Shown here: positions 22,966 to 34,836 of the stretch, piece after piece | Layout of the letters: every line of letters begins with the position of its first letter | Position numbering within the stretch: position 1 is the stretch's first letter | Assembly: GCA_019188255.1 (NCBI GenBank) | Contig: JAETXT010000001.1 | Location: 6,014,001 to 6,078,000 of the forward strand | Reading direction: 5' to 3' | Length of the DNA: 64,000 nt | From: Verticillium longisporum | Lineage: Eukaryota > Ascomycota > Sordariomycetes > Glomerellales > Plectosphaerellaceae | Translations under genes and position numbers: made by a program | Notes under the pieces: model-generated | What the model was told of the DNA's origin: nothing | Seen by the model: the letters and a program-made list of their open reading frames with translations, nothing else | Database searches by the model: none

Positions 22966-25721
22966 GTTGGGCGATGTTGTGGAGGGCGGACCCAACGAGA
23001 GAAATCAGAAATGAGATGGGCGTTGTCGATGAGAGATCCTTCTGGTCAAGGAGTGAAGCAAATCAAGGAGTGAAGCAAATCTTCAACTTTGTCAACTCGA
23101 TCGTATTCCTCAACGTCCTGCTCGTTAAAAAATACATCAAAGTGGGCATGGGCTTGCCAGCGCCTTTTAAACAAACCACCCTCCCCATTCCAGGGGCCCT
23201 GGATGCGAATCTAAACGAAGAGAGGCATAGCGCTGGCAGTGACATTAACCCGAGTGCAGCGTGGACGGTATGGGTCTGGAGACGAGCGACTCCAGATTTC
23301 TTCACTGGTGCCATGGGGTTGCACGCGGGGATAGAGTAATTCACTCATGAAGAGAGATAGAGATCTTGGGGACGGACGGCTGGATTGGCTGCCCAGCGAG
23401 ACTCGACGGTGGAACCAAGGGGTATCATTCAGCCGAAGACGAAAATACAGCGGGGATGCCGTGTCGATCCCCAGCTCGCAGACGACGCGTCGTGGTGTGT
23501 CGACCGGGCAGAGCGGCGAGTCAACCTGCAACGGCTGGTAACGTCCAGGTCGGGTCAGTAGGGGGCGTGAGACATGTTGACAGGAACACGAAATCGGATC
23601 TCTCGGATCGTGGTGTTTCTGTCGCAACTCCCCTTCCGCCTGTCCGTGGGCTGCCGGTGGTTGAGTGTGTTGACGGTCGTGAGGGCATGCCTAGCATTGA
23701 GGCTCTTGTCCCGAATTGCGGCTCTTGGTGATGGCCCTGCGGCTCTTTGGCTGTGCCGTCACCCCCTGGGCCCTGGTCACAAGAGGAAGCAATCTAGGCG
23801 GGAAGGGTGCCCGTGCCGATTGCTTGGCAGAAGCTTGACGGGCGAGGGCGAAGTGGTCGGATGTCGGCATAGGCTGGTGAGCCGACCCTTTCCACCAGTG
23901 AAATGACCGACGTCGTCATTGTGGCTTTTTCTCCCAATTTCCTCGTGCCTCTTCTTTTTCTTCTCTCCGAGGGTCTTCTCGGTTGTCAGTGCCATCAACG
24001 TCACCGGCTCAGTTTTGCTGGCTGTGGCTTGCTTGGCTCCCCCGTCGTGATTCCAGTATGCCAAGAACAAATCCGATGCAACGTCACTCGGTTTTGGAAA
24101 ACCCCTCTCTTTTCCATTTCAGATTCCAAGCGCATCGGAGTCGGCCAAGGGCCGATGGCCGCTCGCGGTTACGCTGAGCGGTTCAGCGCAGCGATGGCAC
24201 GCTAGACCTAACGAGAGCCAAAGACCGTTTACCCGAGCCAGTCGTGCGCCATGGCCAACTGGGGCTCTTTGGATCTCTTTTCGGCCGGATCGCGGAGTAT
24301 CTACCTGCTCCGACGTGACGGAGGGCGTCCTTTCACATCAACACGAGCGACGGCCGCAGCTGAGGTAAGTGGTAACCAAGTAGGTATGTTATGGCTCGAT
24401 GCCCACTTTCCGGGCCTTGACGGACTGTGTTGGGTGTTGTTGGATACTTTCAGCTGCCGTGACTTTCCCGTGTCGGTGATCTCGAACACAGGATGATCTG
24501 GCAACCTGGAGAAAGAGAAAATTCCTCGTTCCATCTGTTTATCGCTTCGATCGCAAGCACGCCTTGGATTACGAATCGTCAGAAGCCTCATGATCCCGTA
24601 CGAAGCATCCGCCAGCAAATTGCCGACAACCGGAGCCTCATGGACCGAGTCCTAGCAAAATGCGATGAAAGAAAGGGGCAGCACATGAGGGATACTTATG
24701 TACCCGTGCTGTAGGGTGGGCAAAAGAGAGAACATCGGGGCATCTTCATCGCCGCTGGTGCTCATGTGGCTGAGCATGAGCCACAACCCTTCCCCAATGG
24801 GGCTAGAGGGTGGGGGAGACGAATGCTTTTTCACTGGACCAATGCCCCAGATGGTGAGGAGATGAGGGGAAATGCAGTGGACTTCGTGGAGTTTTCCACA
24901 CCGAGCTTTCGTTTGACCCCCACGGAGAGAGAAAACGAGGGGTAAAAACTTGGGGCTTCGGGGGGGGGATCCTCTGCTTAGGGGGCATTTGCACCGTTCT
25001 CTCATTGGAGAGAATAGCCGGTGCATGACAATTCATGCCGAAATGAATGGCAACGGCCATCAAGCCAGTGACCTTTTGGTCATGCCGTGCGTCTTGGCCT
25101 GCCCCCCCAGGGCTCGGTAGCACGCAGAGAAGAGACCGGGTGTGCCGTGGCTTCGTGAATGCACTAGCCAGGACGTAAGCCTTCGTGCGACTGGTGCACC
25201 AGGCGAGGCGTCGCCCACTCGGCCTGCATCAGTCCGAAGGCCTCCCCACTCGCACGCCAATGGCCCATGCCCCCGAGAAGGAGGGGTCTCGACGTGCCCC
25301 TCACCCCCAGACTCGCCAAAGTCGGGGCATGTTCATAAAGGCTGACGAGCCTGCTGCATCGACCCGGTGCCGTCCTGCCGGCGCGTGCTCTCCTCAAATC
25401 TGTCCAGACACGTCGACAAACTTGTGCCGAGAAGCCGAATCTTTTTCCTTTGCCCCTGATATCGGAAGGTTGTAACGTGTTTGATGCCGTCACTGTGAGA
25501 AACGTCGTTACGAGGTGAGTTCTTCTCCATGGGACGGCGAGAGCCTCGAGGCCACTGGCCACGCATCCAGTCTTCATGTTTTGACGTCGACAATGATAGA
25601 CCAAAGAGAACATTCTTATCTCCCCAAAGCTGAAACTCATTGAGGAAAAAGGAGCACAGCGCGACTCGCCAACAACAAAAACCAACAACAAAAACCACCA
25701 ATCCCCAGCCCCACCACCATC
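22966..25721. promoter_or_regulatory. Divergent promoter region, permease / GH105
   Basis: 2.76 kb separates the permease start (-) from the GH105 start (+). It contains a two-copy 17-nt tandem repeat at 23046-23079, about 80 bases upstream of the permease ATG. No gene is recognised; the open frames are low-complexity or lack starts. Shared control of the two flanking genes is possible but cannot be read here. Confidence 0.4.
23046..23079. repeat. 17-nt direct tandem repeat, two copies
   Basis: Two identical adjacent copies of a 17-base unit (TCAAGGAGTGAAGCAAA). They lie in the probable leader or core promoter of the permease gene. Confidence 0.85.
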
Positions 25722-26840
25722 ATGCCTCTCGAGCTCCACGGCCTCAAGTCGGCAGACATCCACGCCAAGGTCCGGTCTCTCATCCATGATCTCGTCAACA
25801 TCAAGGACGAGACTGGCGAGTTCCTCATGACCCTGGCCGACGGCCGCATCATCGACACCAAGGGCTGGAACGACTGGGAGTGGACGCACGGTGTCGGCCT
25901 GTACGGCATCTGGAAGTACTATGAGCTGACCGACGATGCCGAGTTCCTCAAGATCATCGAGGACTGGTTCCAGAACCGCTTCGACGAGGGCCACAAGGGC
26001 AAGAACATCAACACCATGGCCGTTTTCCTGACCCTGGCCTTTGTCTACGAGAAGACGGGCAACCAGACGTATGTGCCGTGGCTCGACAGCTGGGCCGAGT
26101 GGGCCATGCACGACCTCGGCCGCACCAAGTACGGCGGCATGCAGCACACGACCTACCTCGAGATCAACGACGAGCAGCTCTGGGACGACACGCTCATGAT
26201 GACCGTCATGCCCCTGGCCAAGATTGGTCTCGTCCTCAACCGACCCGAGTACGTGGCCGAGGCCAAGAGGCAGTTCCTGCTGCACACGCAGTACCTCTTC
26301 GACGCCCCCTCGGGCCTCTTCTTCCACGGCTGGACCTTTGCCGACGGCGGCCACAACTTTGCGCGGGCCCGCTGGGCGCGCGGCAACGCGTGGCTGACCA
26401 TTGTCATCCCCGAGTTTGTCGAGCTCCTCGACCTGCCCAAGGACGACCCGCTGCGCTACCACCTCCTCAACACGCTCGAGGCGCAGGCCGCAGCGCTCGT
26501 GCCGCTGCAGGAGGCTGACGGCCTCTGGCGCACGCTGCTCGACGTCTCCCAGGACGAGGGCTCCTACGTCGAGGCCAGCGCCACGGCCGGCTTCGCCTAC
26601 GGCATCCTCAAGGCCCAGCGCAAGAGGTACATCGGCAAGGAGTACGAGGCGACGGCCATCAAGGCCGTCAACGCTGTCATTGACAACATCAGCCCCGAGG
26701 GCGAGCTGCTCAACACGTCGTTCGGCACCGGCATGGGCCACGACCTGCAGCACTACAAGGACATTCCGAGGACGAGCATGCCGTACGGCCAGGCCATGGC
26801 CATGATGGCGCTGGTCGAGTTCCTGCGCGTGTACTACTGA
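25722..26840 (+). CDS. GH105 unsaturated rhamnogalacturonyl/uronyl hydrolase
   Basis: An intronless 372-residue protein. GH105 enzymes use a hydration mechanism to remove the 4,5-unsaturated uronic acid left at the non-reducing end by pectin or rhamnogalacturonan lyases. The (alpha/alpha)6-barrel motifs are clear: WNDWEWTHGVGLYG, the catalytic Asp region NDEQLWDDTLMM (Asp at about 155-156), LFFHGW, ARARWARGNAWL and SYVEASATAGFAYG, with GTGMGHDLQHYKDIPR near the end. No signal peptide is present, so cytosolic action on imported oligouronides is inferred. The start is the ATG in ATCATGCC after an A/C-rich leader. The lack of introns and high GC at third positions differ from most neighbours, and horizontal transfer has been proposed for some fungal GH105 genes, but nothing here proves it. 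Confidence 0.92.
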   Translation: MPLELHGLKSADIHAKVRSLIHDLVNIKDETGEFLMTLADGRIIDTKGWNDWEWTHGVGLYGIWKYYELTDDAEFLKIIEDWFQNRFDEGHKGKNINTMAVFLTLAFVYEKTGNQTYVPWLDSWAEWAMHDLGRTKYGGMQHTTYLEINDEQLWDDTLMMTVMPLAKIGLVLNRPEYVAEAKRQFLLHTQYLFDAPSGLFFHGWTFADGGHNFARARWARGNAWLTIVIPEFVELLDLPKDDPLRYHLLNTLEAQAAALVPLQEADGLWRTLLDVSQDEGSYVEASATAGFAYGILKAQRKRYIGKEYEATAIKAVNAVIDNISPEGELLNTSFGTGMGHDLQHYKDIPRTSMPYGQAMAMMALVEFLRVYY

Positions 26841-28008
26841 GGCAAGGGGCCGGGTCAATAGCATTGGTGTAGCGGGTTGATTTTTGTTCCAAATAAAAAA
26901 AAGGGAAGAATAAATACATTGAAACCAAATGGCTCTCATTCGTTGGCTGGGCGTATTTGAAACCAGAGAAAAAGAAGATGACTTGTGTGTCTCAGTCTCG
27001 CTCAGTTGGTGAGCTGTGTGTGTGTCACGGGTCCATGGAATCGTCGTCTGGTGATCAAGCCAGCAAGGCGCATGTGTGACGGCGGTTCGACGGATGGCGG
27101 TGAGCGAAATATCTAATGACAACGGCCGTGAAATGGTGATTCTGCCCTGGTTTTGACGCTGCCTGGGATATGCCATGGACAGCACCTGTGGGACTTGTGA
27201 TGATCAAGAGCAAGAACGGTAGAGTCAGCAAGGCCCCGCGAGGCAAGGTCAGCACCTGGCAGAAGGCAGGAATGCAAAGTGAGGCTGCACACACCAGCCA
27301 TTGGCGGTACGCCGAGTCTCACTGGAGACAGCCCCGCAAGCCCCGGTCGTTCTTTCCCCACACCCTTATCTGCTGCTTATCGCTGCACATCATCGCCGCC
27401 GGAGCTTTCTGACCAGACCACTGCCAGTGCCACCCACCCGCGTCCGAACCCGCTCGCACCTACTATGTACTGCATCCGCCACACGGGCACCTCGTCCAGT
27501 GACCTGAGTCCCTGGCAGCGGCCTGGGTAAGGACCTAGGCAAGACCTACCCAGGCCTAGGCAAGACCGAGGGTCGACCGCTGCTGCCCGCCCGCCCGCCC
27601 GCCACCACCCATCTGAGTGAGGTAAGGTACGGCAGGCACGATCAGATCCCGCACGCGCGAATTCGCTCGCCTTCATTCCTCGTTCTTCTGGCTTTTCACC
27701 TTTTCACCTTTACTAAAGACGACAAGTTGATCCATCAGACTCTACCATTGTCGCCATCATGTGGCAACTCTCTTGAGTGCCCACCAACACTGCGTTCCCA
27801 TCCCAGGGCTTTCGCCTCACGATTCCGTCTTGACGCCGATCTCGATTGTCTAGCTTCTGCTAGCCCCCCCCTACGTCACCACCCGCTAAAGAATCAATCA
27901 ACTCACTTCCGTCAGCAACATCGACATCCTCCCTCCCTTTGCTGAACTTTCTTTCCGATCTTTTCTCAACAACCATACACCATTTGCTGGAGCTTTGCAA
28001 TCTTTGCA
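26841..28008. promoter_or_regulatory. Promoter region of the MFS gene
   Basis: 1.17 kb with no gene. It carries repeated CCTAGGCAAGAC and GGTAAGG blocks at about 27527-27570 and 27615-27635, and a GCCC run at about 27585-27602. A TTTTCACC direct repeat follows near 27695. These are probable promoter elements of the transporter beginning at 28009. Confidence 0.45.
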
Positions 28009-29888
28009 ATGGGTCGTCCGGATATCCTAGGGCGCAACGATGCCGCTCGTGCAGTTGCCGCTGCAAGGACCCTTTCCTCGGGTTCGCTCCATGCTGGCGA
28101 ACCTATGCCGACCCTGCGAAACATCGAGGCTGGTCGTCGCGCCATGACATTACGCCGCCAGTCGACACATCGATACCATACCTTCCCGACGCCTCCACCC
28201 AAGACCCCGATGGAACAATCGCACCAGCTTGGCGCACCCTCCGACGCGAGCTCAGATGTTTCCGAAGATGACCACGAGGAGACCCCGCTGCCCGTTCGGC
28301 AACTTGCCCTCCTCGCTTTGCTGTCGCTGACAGAGCAAACCGCCCTCAACTCGATATCGCCCTATCTGCCTCAGATGGTCGAGTCCTTTCCCGACATCCC
28401 CGAGACGCAAACAGGCCTGTACGTCGGCATCTTGGCCTCGTCGTTCGCGCTAGCCCAGCTGTCAACCAACCTGCTGTGGGGATACCTGTCGGACGTCGTG
28501 GGGAGAAAACCGACCATGGTGCTCGGCACCTTCATGTTGATGGGCTGCTTCGTGGCCTTTGGCTTCTGCAAGGCGTACTGGCAGATCATCGTCGTCCATG
28601 TGGCCATGGGCATGCTCAACGGCAATGCTGCCGTCGTGCCAACCGTGCTGGGCGAGGTCACGGATCGCTCAAACCAGAGCAGGGCCTTTACCTGGCTCCC
28701 CGTCATCTATTCCCTCGGAGGCATCACTGGCCCTGCATTCGGAGGCCTTCTCGTCGGCAAGCTCACGCCTACCTATCCTTACCTCGCCCCGAACCTGATC
28801 AGCGCCGGCCTTCTTTTGTTCAGTGTTGTTGTCGTTGGTATCTGGTTCGAGGAGACGTTGGAGAGCGCTCACGACGACGCCCATGAGGCCTGGATTCCAG
28901 AGTGGCTACGAAATGCCTGGTCCAAGATATGGGGCTCGTCCGAGCCGCGACGCAACTCTTGGAGCTCGCGTTGGCCTCGCCAAGGATCGCGCGCCGTCTT
29001 GGAGCACGACGACGAGGACGACGAAGAGGACGACGAAGCGCACGCCGGAGAGGGTCAAGGCCTTTTGCACCATGCCTCTGGCCTAGAGGGCACGGATGAG
29101 GATGCCAAGCACGGAGACGAGCACACGTCATGGCGCGAGATTCTGAGCCGCAACACCATCCTTGTTCTTCTGACGTATCTTGTTTTCCAGCTCTCAAACA
29201 TTTCATTCAACGGGCTGTATCCCATTTTTGCCAACGCCGATACCCCCACCGGTCGCGACCTGTCGCCCAGCACCATCGGTGTCTGTCTGAGTGCGGCGGG
29301 TGTCGCTACCATCATCTTCCAGGCCTTCATCTTTCAGCATCTCAAGGCGCAACTTGGCAACTTGGGGAGCTATCGCATTGCCCTATTGGGACTAGCCATC
29401 AGCATGCTACTCATGCCCTGGATTGGCTACAAGGATGACAAGCCACTTTTCGGAATCGGAACCGGTCAAGCATGGCTCTATGCTGTACTGTTTGCCGGTC
29501 TGGGCTTCAACAATATCTGCGCCGTCGGCGGTCTATCGGGCGTCATGCTTTTAGTCAGTACACCACTTTCCTCTCATGCCACGAGGCGCTAGGCTAACAC
29601 CTCAAGATTCCGAATTGCGCACCTACACATGGCACTCTCGGCACTCTCAATGGCATCGCTCAATCGCTGTCCGCTGCTGGCCGCAGTATTGGCCCCTTTG
29701 TTTCAGGCGGACTCTTCACCATCGCCATCGACGTTCGTCCCAAGGGCGAGGCTCTTGCCTGGGGAGTTTTCGGCGGCATCGCCTTCCTCGGCTGGCTTGG
29801 CACTATGGGCATCCGAAATCGCGGTCTCGAAAGCGACGACTGGGTGGGCACTGAAGACCACCCTGAAGACGACGAGGCTGAGCCGTAG
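28009..29888 (+). CDS. MFS transporter, zinc-induced-facilitator/YCR023C-like
   Basis: Exons 28009-29553 and 29607-29888 (53-nt intron, GTCAGT...TCAAG, phase 0) give 608 residues. A cytosolic N-terminus of about 95 residues precedes TM1. The MFS loop signature GYLSDVVGRKPTMVLG lies between TM2 and TM3. A long acidic cytosolic loop (HDDEDDEEDDEAHAGE) separates the two halves, and exon 2 supplies the last helices, starting IPNCAPTHGTLGTLNG. The family resembles plant ZIFL-type and yeast YCR023C transporters; substrates in fungi are poorly defined. The start ATG is the first in the frame, with other in-frame ATGs downstream. No lesion is visible. Confidence 0.85.
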
Positions 29889-30221
29889 ACTTGGCTAGAG
29901 ATGGGTGTATTTGGGTTATCTTTTTTCATCGTGTCTCTTTGTTCTTATTCACGACTGCATGAAGACGGTGTTTATATACGGATGGGGCGGGCAAGCATGA
30001 GGATCTCTGGTTACGAGCGGCGGTCTGCATTACTAGGCGATATGGGACTCAGATCTGGCACACAGCTGATATTAAATGTATTGCTTTATGAATACGATTC
30101 ATGCTTGAGGCGTCGCGAACTCAACGCGGCGACAGAATTCCATTACTTTCGTGTACTGCACGAGAATATGACAAGAAGATAGAATTAGGAAAAAAAAGTG
30201 CATCCCGCAACGCCAGCCTTG
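29889..30221. other. Tail-to-tail intergenic region
   Basis: 333 bases between two converging genes. It is A/T-richer than the flanks. No gene was seen. Confidence 0.5.
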
Positions 30222-33200
30222 TCACGGCCACGGCCTCCTGAGGTTCGGATATAGGGCACCTATTGGTGTCCTCGATCCTCCCCTATTCGCTCCAGGCAGA
30301 TATCGCGCCGAAAATTGCATCCACGACCTTTGCTGCGCGCCGTTTCCACCCTGGTTATAGATATCTGGCGCCCTCCGTGGTTTCTCGTATGATCTAGCAA
30401 GTTCATCGAGTGTCTTGAAATTTGTAATGGTGCTCTTGGTTGCATATTCTTCCATAGGTCCCTTGAACGTTCTTTCTGGTCCTTCGAGTTGTCCGAAGGC
30501 AGAGCTCCAGAGATCTGTCGTCGGACGGGTCGATGGCGGCGGTTCTCGCGAACGCGTTAGGCCGGGACTCCACGTGATCGTCGTCGGTTGCGCTGGCGAC
30601 GACGGCGGCCCTGTCTTTGCAAAGGGAACCGGCTGCGGCAGTTGCGGCACATGGCGCTTGAACCCCTTTTCTCGCACCGGCGTGGAAGAATAAATGTCGC
30701 CCGCCTCTGGCGCTGCTAGTTCTCGCGGGGAGGAGTTCACTGCCGATTCGTAGCCCGAGTCTTCGATGTCTGCGTCCTTTGTGGCTTCTTTGCTCGAGAT
30801 GGACTTTATGGCATTGTCAATGTCGCGCAGGAGCTGGAGGTCGTTGCTCGTTGCTGCGAGGTCGCGCGAGAGAATCTCGAGCTCGAGCCGGATGGCGTGT
30901 CGGTGGTCTGGGTCCTTGGCTGCCGCGATGGACGCAAAGGCGGATGCCACCTGCTCCAGGCTGCGTTGCATGGGGGCCGAGCCCGACGTTGGGGTAGGCT
31001 GAAGCTGAACCGCGGTGACCATATCTTCCAGTTCGGGCGGTCCACTCGTAGCCGCGAGCTCGGCGGGGAAGACAGGGGTGCCGCGCTGTTCGTCTCCCGC
31101 GAAGAAGAATCGCCCCGTGGTCGTGAATGCTCCGTCGTCCTGCAGCGGTGTGGACTCGCCGCCGCTCGACTCGTCCTCCGTGCTGTCCTGTCGGCGCCAC
31201 TGCGGCGGGTTGACGACCTGTCTCTTCTTGAGGACCGTCCGGAGCTTTTTGGTGCTGGTCCACGTGTTTGCTGGCTTGGCCCGGTGGCGTGTGAGACCGT
31301 TTGAGTGGAACGAGTCCGGCTTCGGACTGCCGGGGCTGTCGAGCGCCTCTCTCGACGTGCGCCGGATCATGCGTCCGAAGATGCGGTTGATGCCCCTCTT
31401 GACGGCCTGGGGTGATATCGGCGACAGCTCGTCGTCCGCGTCGCCGCGAAAGGGGGTCGTAGCTTCCGTCTCGATGGTCGAGACATGCTGCAAGCTTCCG
31501 TCCCGCCTCGAACCCCTGACGCGCTTGCCGGGCTCAGGGCTGCCCTCGAAGACGAGCGGCGTGGCGGTCTCGCCCGGTGGCAGCAGGAACAGCGCCCTGA
31601 GGAGGGTCTGGTGCTGAGCGATGAAGAGCCGCGGGTCGGGGAAATGGTGATAGTCAAAGTCGGCGGGGAGCTGGCGCTTGAAGATCTCCGCTCGGATCGG
31701 GTCGTCGGAGGCGTCAAAGACGACATGAAGGAGGCCGAGCGAGGCGTAGTACTCGGCCGAGTACTCGCCGCTGTCCTGCTTCTTCCGCAGCCGCTTCTTG
31801 CCGAGGAAGGCCTGCTGGCAGGTGGCGAGCGCCTCGTCCGTCTCGCCCTGGGCGAGGTGCGCGATGGCCAGGGCGTGCAGGAGGTTGCACACGACCATGT
31901 TCCGGCCGGCCTTGGAGCGGGCGAGCTCCGTCACCAGCGGCGCGGCCTTTTGCCAGGACCCTTCGAGGAAGTGGCAGATGGCGAGCTGGATCTTGGTCGT
32001 GCGGGTGGGCTTGTGCGCGACGCCGGCCTCGGTCGAGGCGGTGGCCTTGGAGAGGAAGCGGCTCAGGAGGCGCGCTGCGTTGGCAAAGTCGAGAGCCTTG
32101 ATGCTTTCGTTGGCGAGCTCGTAGAGGCCAGAGATGTAGTACTGGTCAAAATCTGAACAGTCCTCGCCGTCGTCCTCCTCCCCCTCTTCCTCTTCGTCTT
32201 CCGTTTCTTTGTCTGAGCGACGTTGCTCAACGACTTGTGGCGCCGAGTCTGACGCCAGGGTCGGCGAGTCTGAGGTCCATTTCTTCTGATCGCTTATTTC
32301 TTCTGGGTTCGTCCTTGCTTTGGCTAGAACAGGCGTGGCGAATTCAGGAGACTGGCAACGTCTCTGCCAGAGGCACTGCTCAACCCACTGGCGTCTGATG
32401 GACGGGAAGTCGCCGGCGAGGCTGGAACCAGTCCTGGAGAGCTGGCGGACGGAAGCATTGCTTTCATCTGCCCTGACGGTACTAGCAGTCGAAGAAGCGG
32501 CGGAGTGAAACTGCTTCGCCGCCTCGGCCAAGTGCCACAGATTGTCAGCCAGACGGGCATCAGGTAGAGAGGTAAAGTGCGGTGAGAATCCGCCGACCGG
32601 CAGACGAGACACTCGGAGCGCTTCTTCAATAGACAGCTTGAGCGTACTCAGCTCGGTCAGGATCTTGGCTTGCGACGTGTTGCTTCGCAGAGACAGCGAC
32701 CTAGAGGCGACCTCTTGTCAGCAAGGCGTACAGACAGATGCCTGGTGTATAGGCGCGAATGGGGTCAAACGAACACGTTGATTGTGCTGAGGATGGTCTG
32801 CAGAGCCCAGTTGGACTTGTGGATCTTGTCTCTGAACGCAGCCAGCTCGCCGTCGTAGACGGCCAGGTCCGCTACCGTTCGAGTCTTCCAGGCAAAGCCC
32901 TTCGTGTGAGCGTGCCTCTTGATCCTCTCCAGCAGTTTCTTCACGTCGTTCAGCCACAGCTCGCAGTTGAGCAACGACTGGTCAATCTCCCGCCACAGCT
33001 CCTTCTCCACGAGGGCAAAGTCCAGGGTACCATATCTCCTCAAGGTCTTGTCCACAGTATTCAGAAAGTTTGTTAGATTGGTGAGCTCCTCGCAGAGTCC
33101 TACGATACGGACTTCCACCGTTCGGTAGGACTTGGCGAGCTTGTAGAGGGACTTGGTGATCTGTTTTGTCAACCCTTTAGCGCCGGGCGCTCATAGTGTC

Positions 33201-33318
33201 TCATACCCCTTGCGCCGACATCTCAATCGACTCAGCCGAGCATCTGAAGATGTGGACTTACAAAGCCAGCAGCCTCCAGCAAGGGCACCGTCGAGGCAGC
33301 AATCGAGAGGGGGTCCAT
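30222..33318 (-). CDS. STAND-type N-terminal domain protein with TPR-like middle
   Basis: Exons 33262-33318, 32775-33160 and 30222-32700 (introns of 101 and 74 nt) give 973 residues. The first 19 residues, MDPLSIAASTVPLLEAAGF, match the usual beginning of the fungal N-terminal domain of STAND proteins. Helical segments follow to about residue 150 (EELTNLTNFLNTVDKTL, ELWLNDVKKLLERIKRH). A low-complexity acidic stretch lies at about 310-330, then paired helices at about 335-520 with TPR-like spacing (ANESIKALDFANAARLL, QLAICHFLEGSWQKAAPLV, ALAIAHLAQGETDEALATC). The C-terminal 450 residues are Ser/Pro-rich and probably disordered. No NACHT or NB-ARC ATPase is present. A signalling or scaffold role is inferred from architecture. 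The second intron uses the unusual donor GTTCGT. Confidence 0.8.
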
Positions 33319-33962
33319 GGCGGCGGATCAGTCGAATTGTCAACAGTCCTACGACCACAATATTGGTGCTTGGTTCGATTGAAGTCAGAGTCCTACGTTG
33401 AGATGACCACCAACAGCAGACCATCATCACAGCAAATCGACAGATCGCACCTTGCGAGATGGGGCGGCCGCCAGTATTCATGGTTGACACCGAAGGTCTG
33501 CCTTGTCGAACGCCTTTCGCTGAGATGGGTGCCGGTCTGCCGCGCCTCCACGGCTTGCATGGTCAGTACAGAGGGCCTATGAGAAGTCCATGTTCACGCA
33601 GTGAGACGAGCTACTGCTGTGCAGCACGCAGAGGGGCAGCACCTTGTCCTGCCAAGGCTCAATGCTCATAGGTTAAGAGGCTGCACTGCGCCTCTTTCGA
33701 CACGATCACCAGCCAAAACATCCCTGAACTCGCCCAGTCAAAATGATTCCACAGGGCTGGAGGCAGCCTGGCGGTGCAATGACCTGTGGTGGCCTTACGA
33801 GGATGACGAAGAGGACGCGCATGAACGAGTGCGATCCGGCTGACCGGGGCCTGCTCAGATTTCACACTTTGTGAGACATGAAGCCGATAATCAACGCCAG
33901 TACACAGCACTTTCTTCAAATGACCAAAGGCGATACAGACTGGATTCCGTCACCGATGGACC
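33319..33962. other. Intergenic, upstream of the STAND-like gene
   Basis: 644 bases between the STAND-like gene start and the AA9 gene stop. No gene or clear motif is recognised. Confidence 0.45.
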
Positions 33963-34836
33963 TTAAACCTCGGCAATGGGAGGCCCGGGGATGACATAGG
34001 CATCAATGTCATCCACCCAGATATTGATGTGAATCCCAGGATGGTCCTGCAGCGCATAGCGTCAGCCCCTGTATGACACGATGCCCACGAATTATGATAC
34101 TCACAGCCTTGTACTCCCCGGGGAAAGATACGCCTGACGGGATCGAAGCAGTGCCCCCGTTCGTCACCTTGATCTGGTAGCAGGTCATGTAGAACTGCGC
34201 CGCGCCGAGCTGACCTGCACTATGGAGCGCAACAGCCTCTGCGCGAACCAAGTAATCGCCAGAGGGCAGGTTCTCCGGTATCCTGCCATTGTCAGCCCTC
34301 TCTGAATTTCGATATCAACGTAGGCGGAAATCTTACAGCACGCCGAAGCGACCGCAATTTTTGTTCAGATAGTCAGTTCCCCAGACCTGGTCCTCAGGTG
34401 TGTATCCATACTCTCCAATCTTGAAGAATGGGTCTGAGCCGTCGGCAGTCGTGGCGTCGTGGACGGCCGCGAGGTAGACCATGACAGGGCCATGGTGGTT
34501 TCCTCCGATGGCAGGCTTCTCGCAATCACACTCACCCGGCTGCTCGTGCATCTCGACCTCAATCATGGAGCCCGCTGGTGTGCGGGTGTCAGCCTGAGCC
34601 GAAGGATGGCAAGGGCAGATTGACATACCAGGAACTTCACAAATGCCCGCCACGCCGCTGGCACCTCCGATATTGCAGCGGAGGTTGTTCGAAGTGACGT
34701 CTTCGATCGGACTATTGCCGGGAGGAAGGCGAGCGCAGATGCTGCCCTGATCAACGCCGTCGATCCAGAACTGCTGAAACGTGGCGTGCCCATGAGCCAT
34801 ACTGGCCAAGGTGAACATACCCAGAGTAGAACGCAT
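33963..34836 (-). CDS. AA9 lytic polysaccharide monooxygenase
   Basis: Exons 34629-34836, 34337-34574, 34105-34282 and 33963-34046 (introns of 54, 54 and 58 nt) give 235 residues. AA9 enzymes are secreted copper oxidases that cleave cellulose or other beta-1,4-glucans. Residues 1-16 form a short signal peptide ending AHG, which leaves the copper-binding histidine (HATFQQFWIDG) as mature residue 1. The second histidine is in GNHHGPVMVYLAAV, and the axial tyrosine is in QFYMTCYQIKV, so the copper site is complete. Cysteines fit the family. The protein ends soon after the core (IPGPPIAEV), with no linker or cellulose-binding module. All splice phases agree. Confidence 0.93.

Noticed and set aside
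25164..27185. 673-codon frame antisense to the GH105 gene
   Set aside because: High GC at third codon positions of GH105 keeps the opposite strand open. The translation has no family features, while the sense frame is a clear enzyme.
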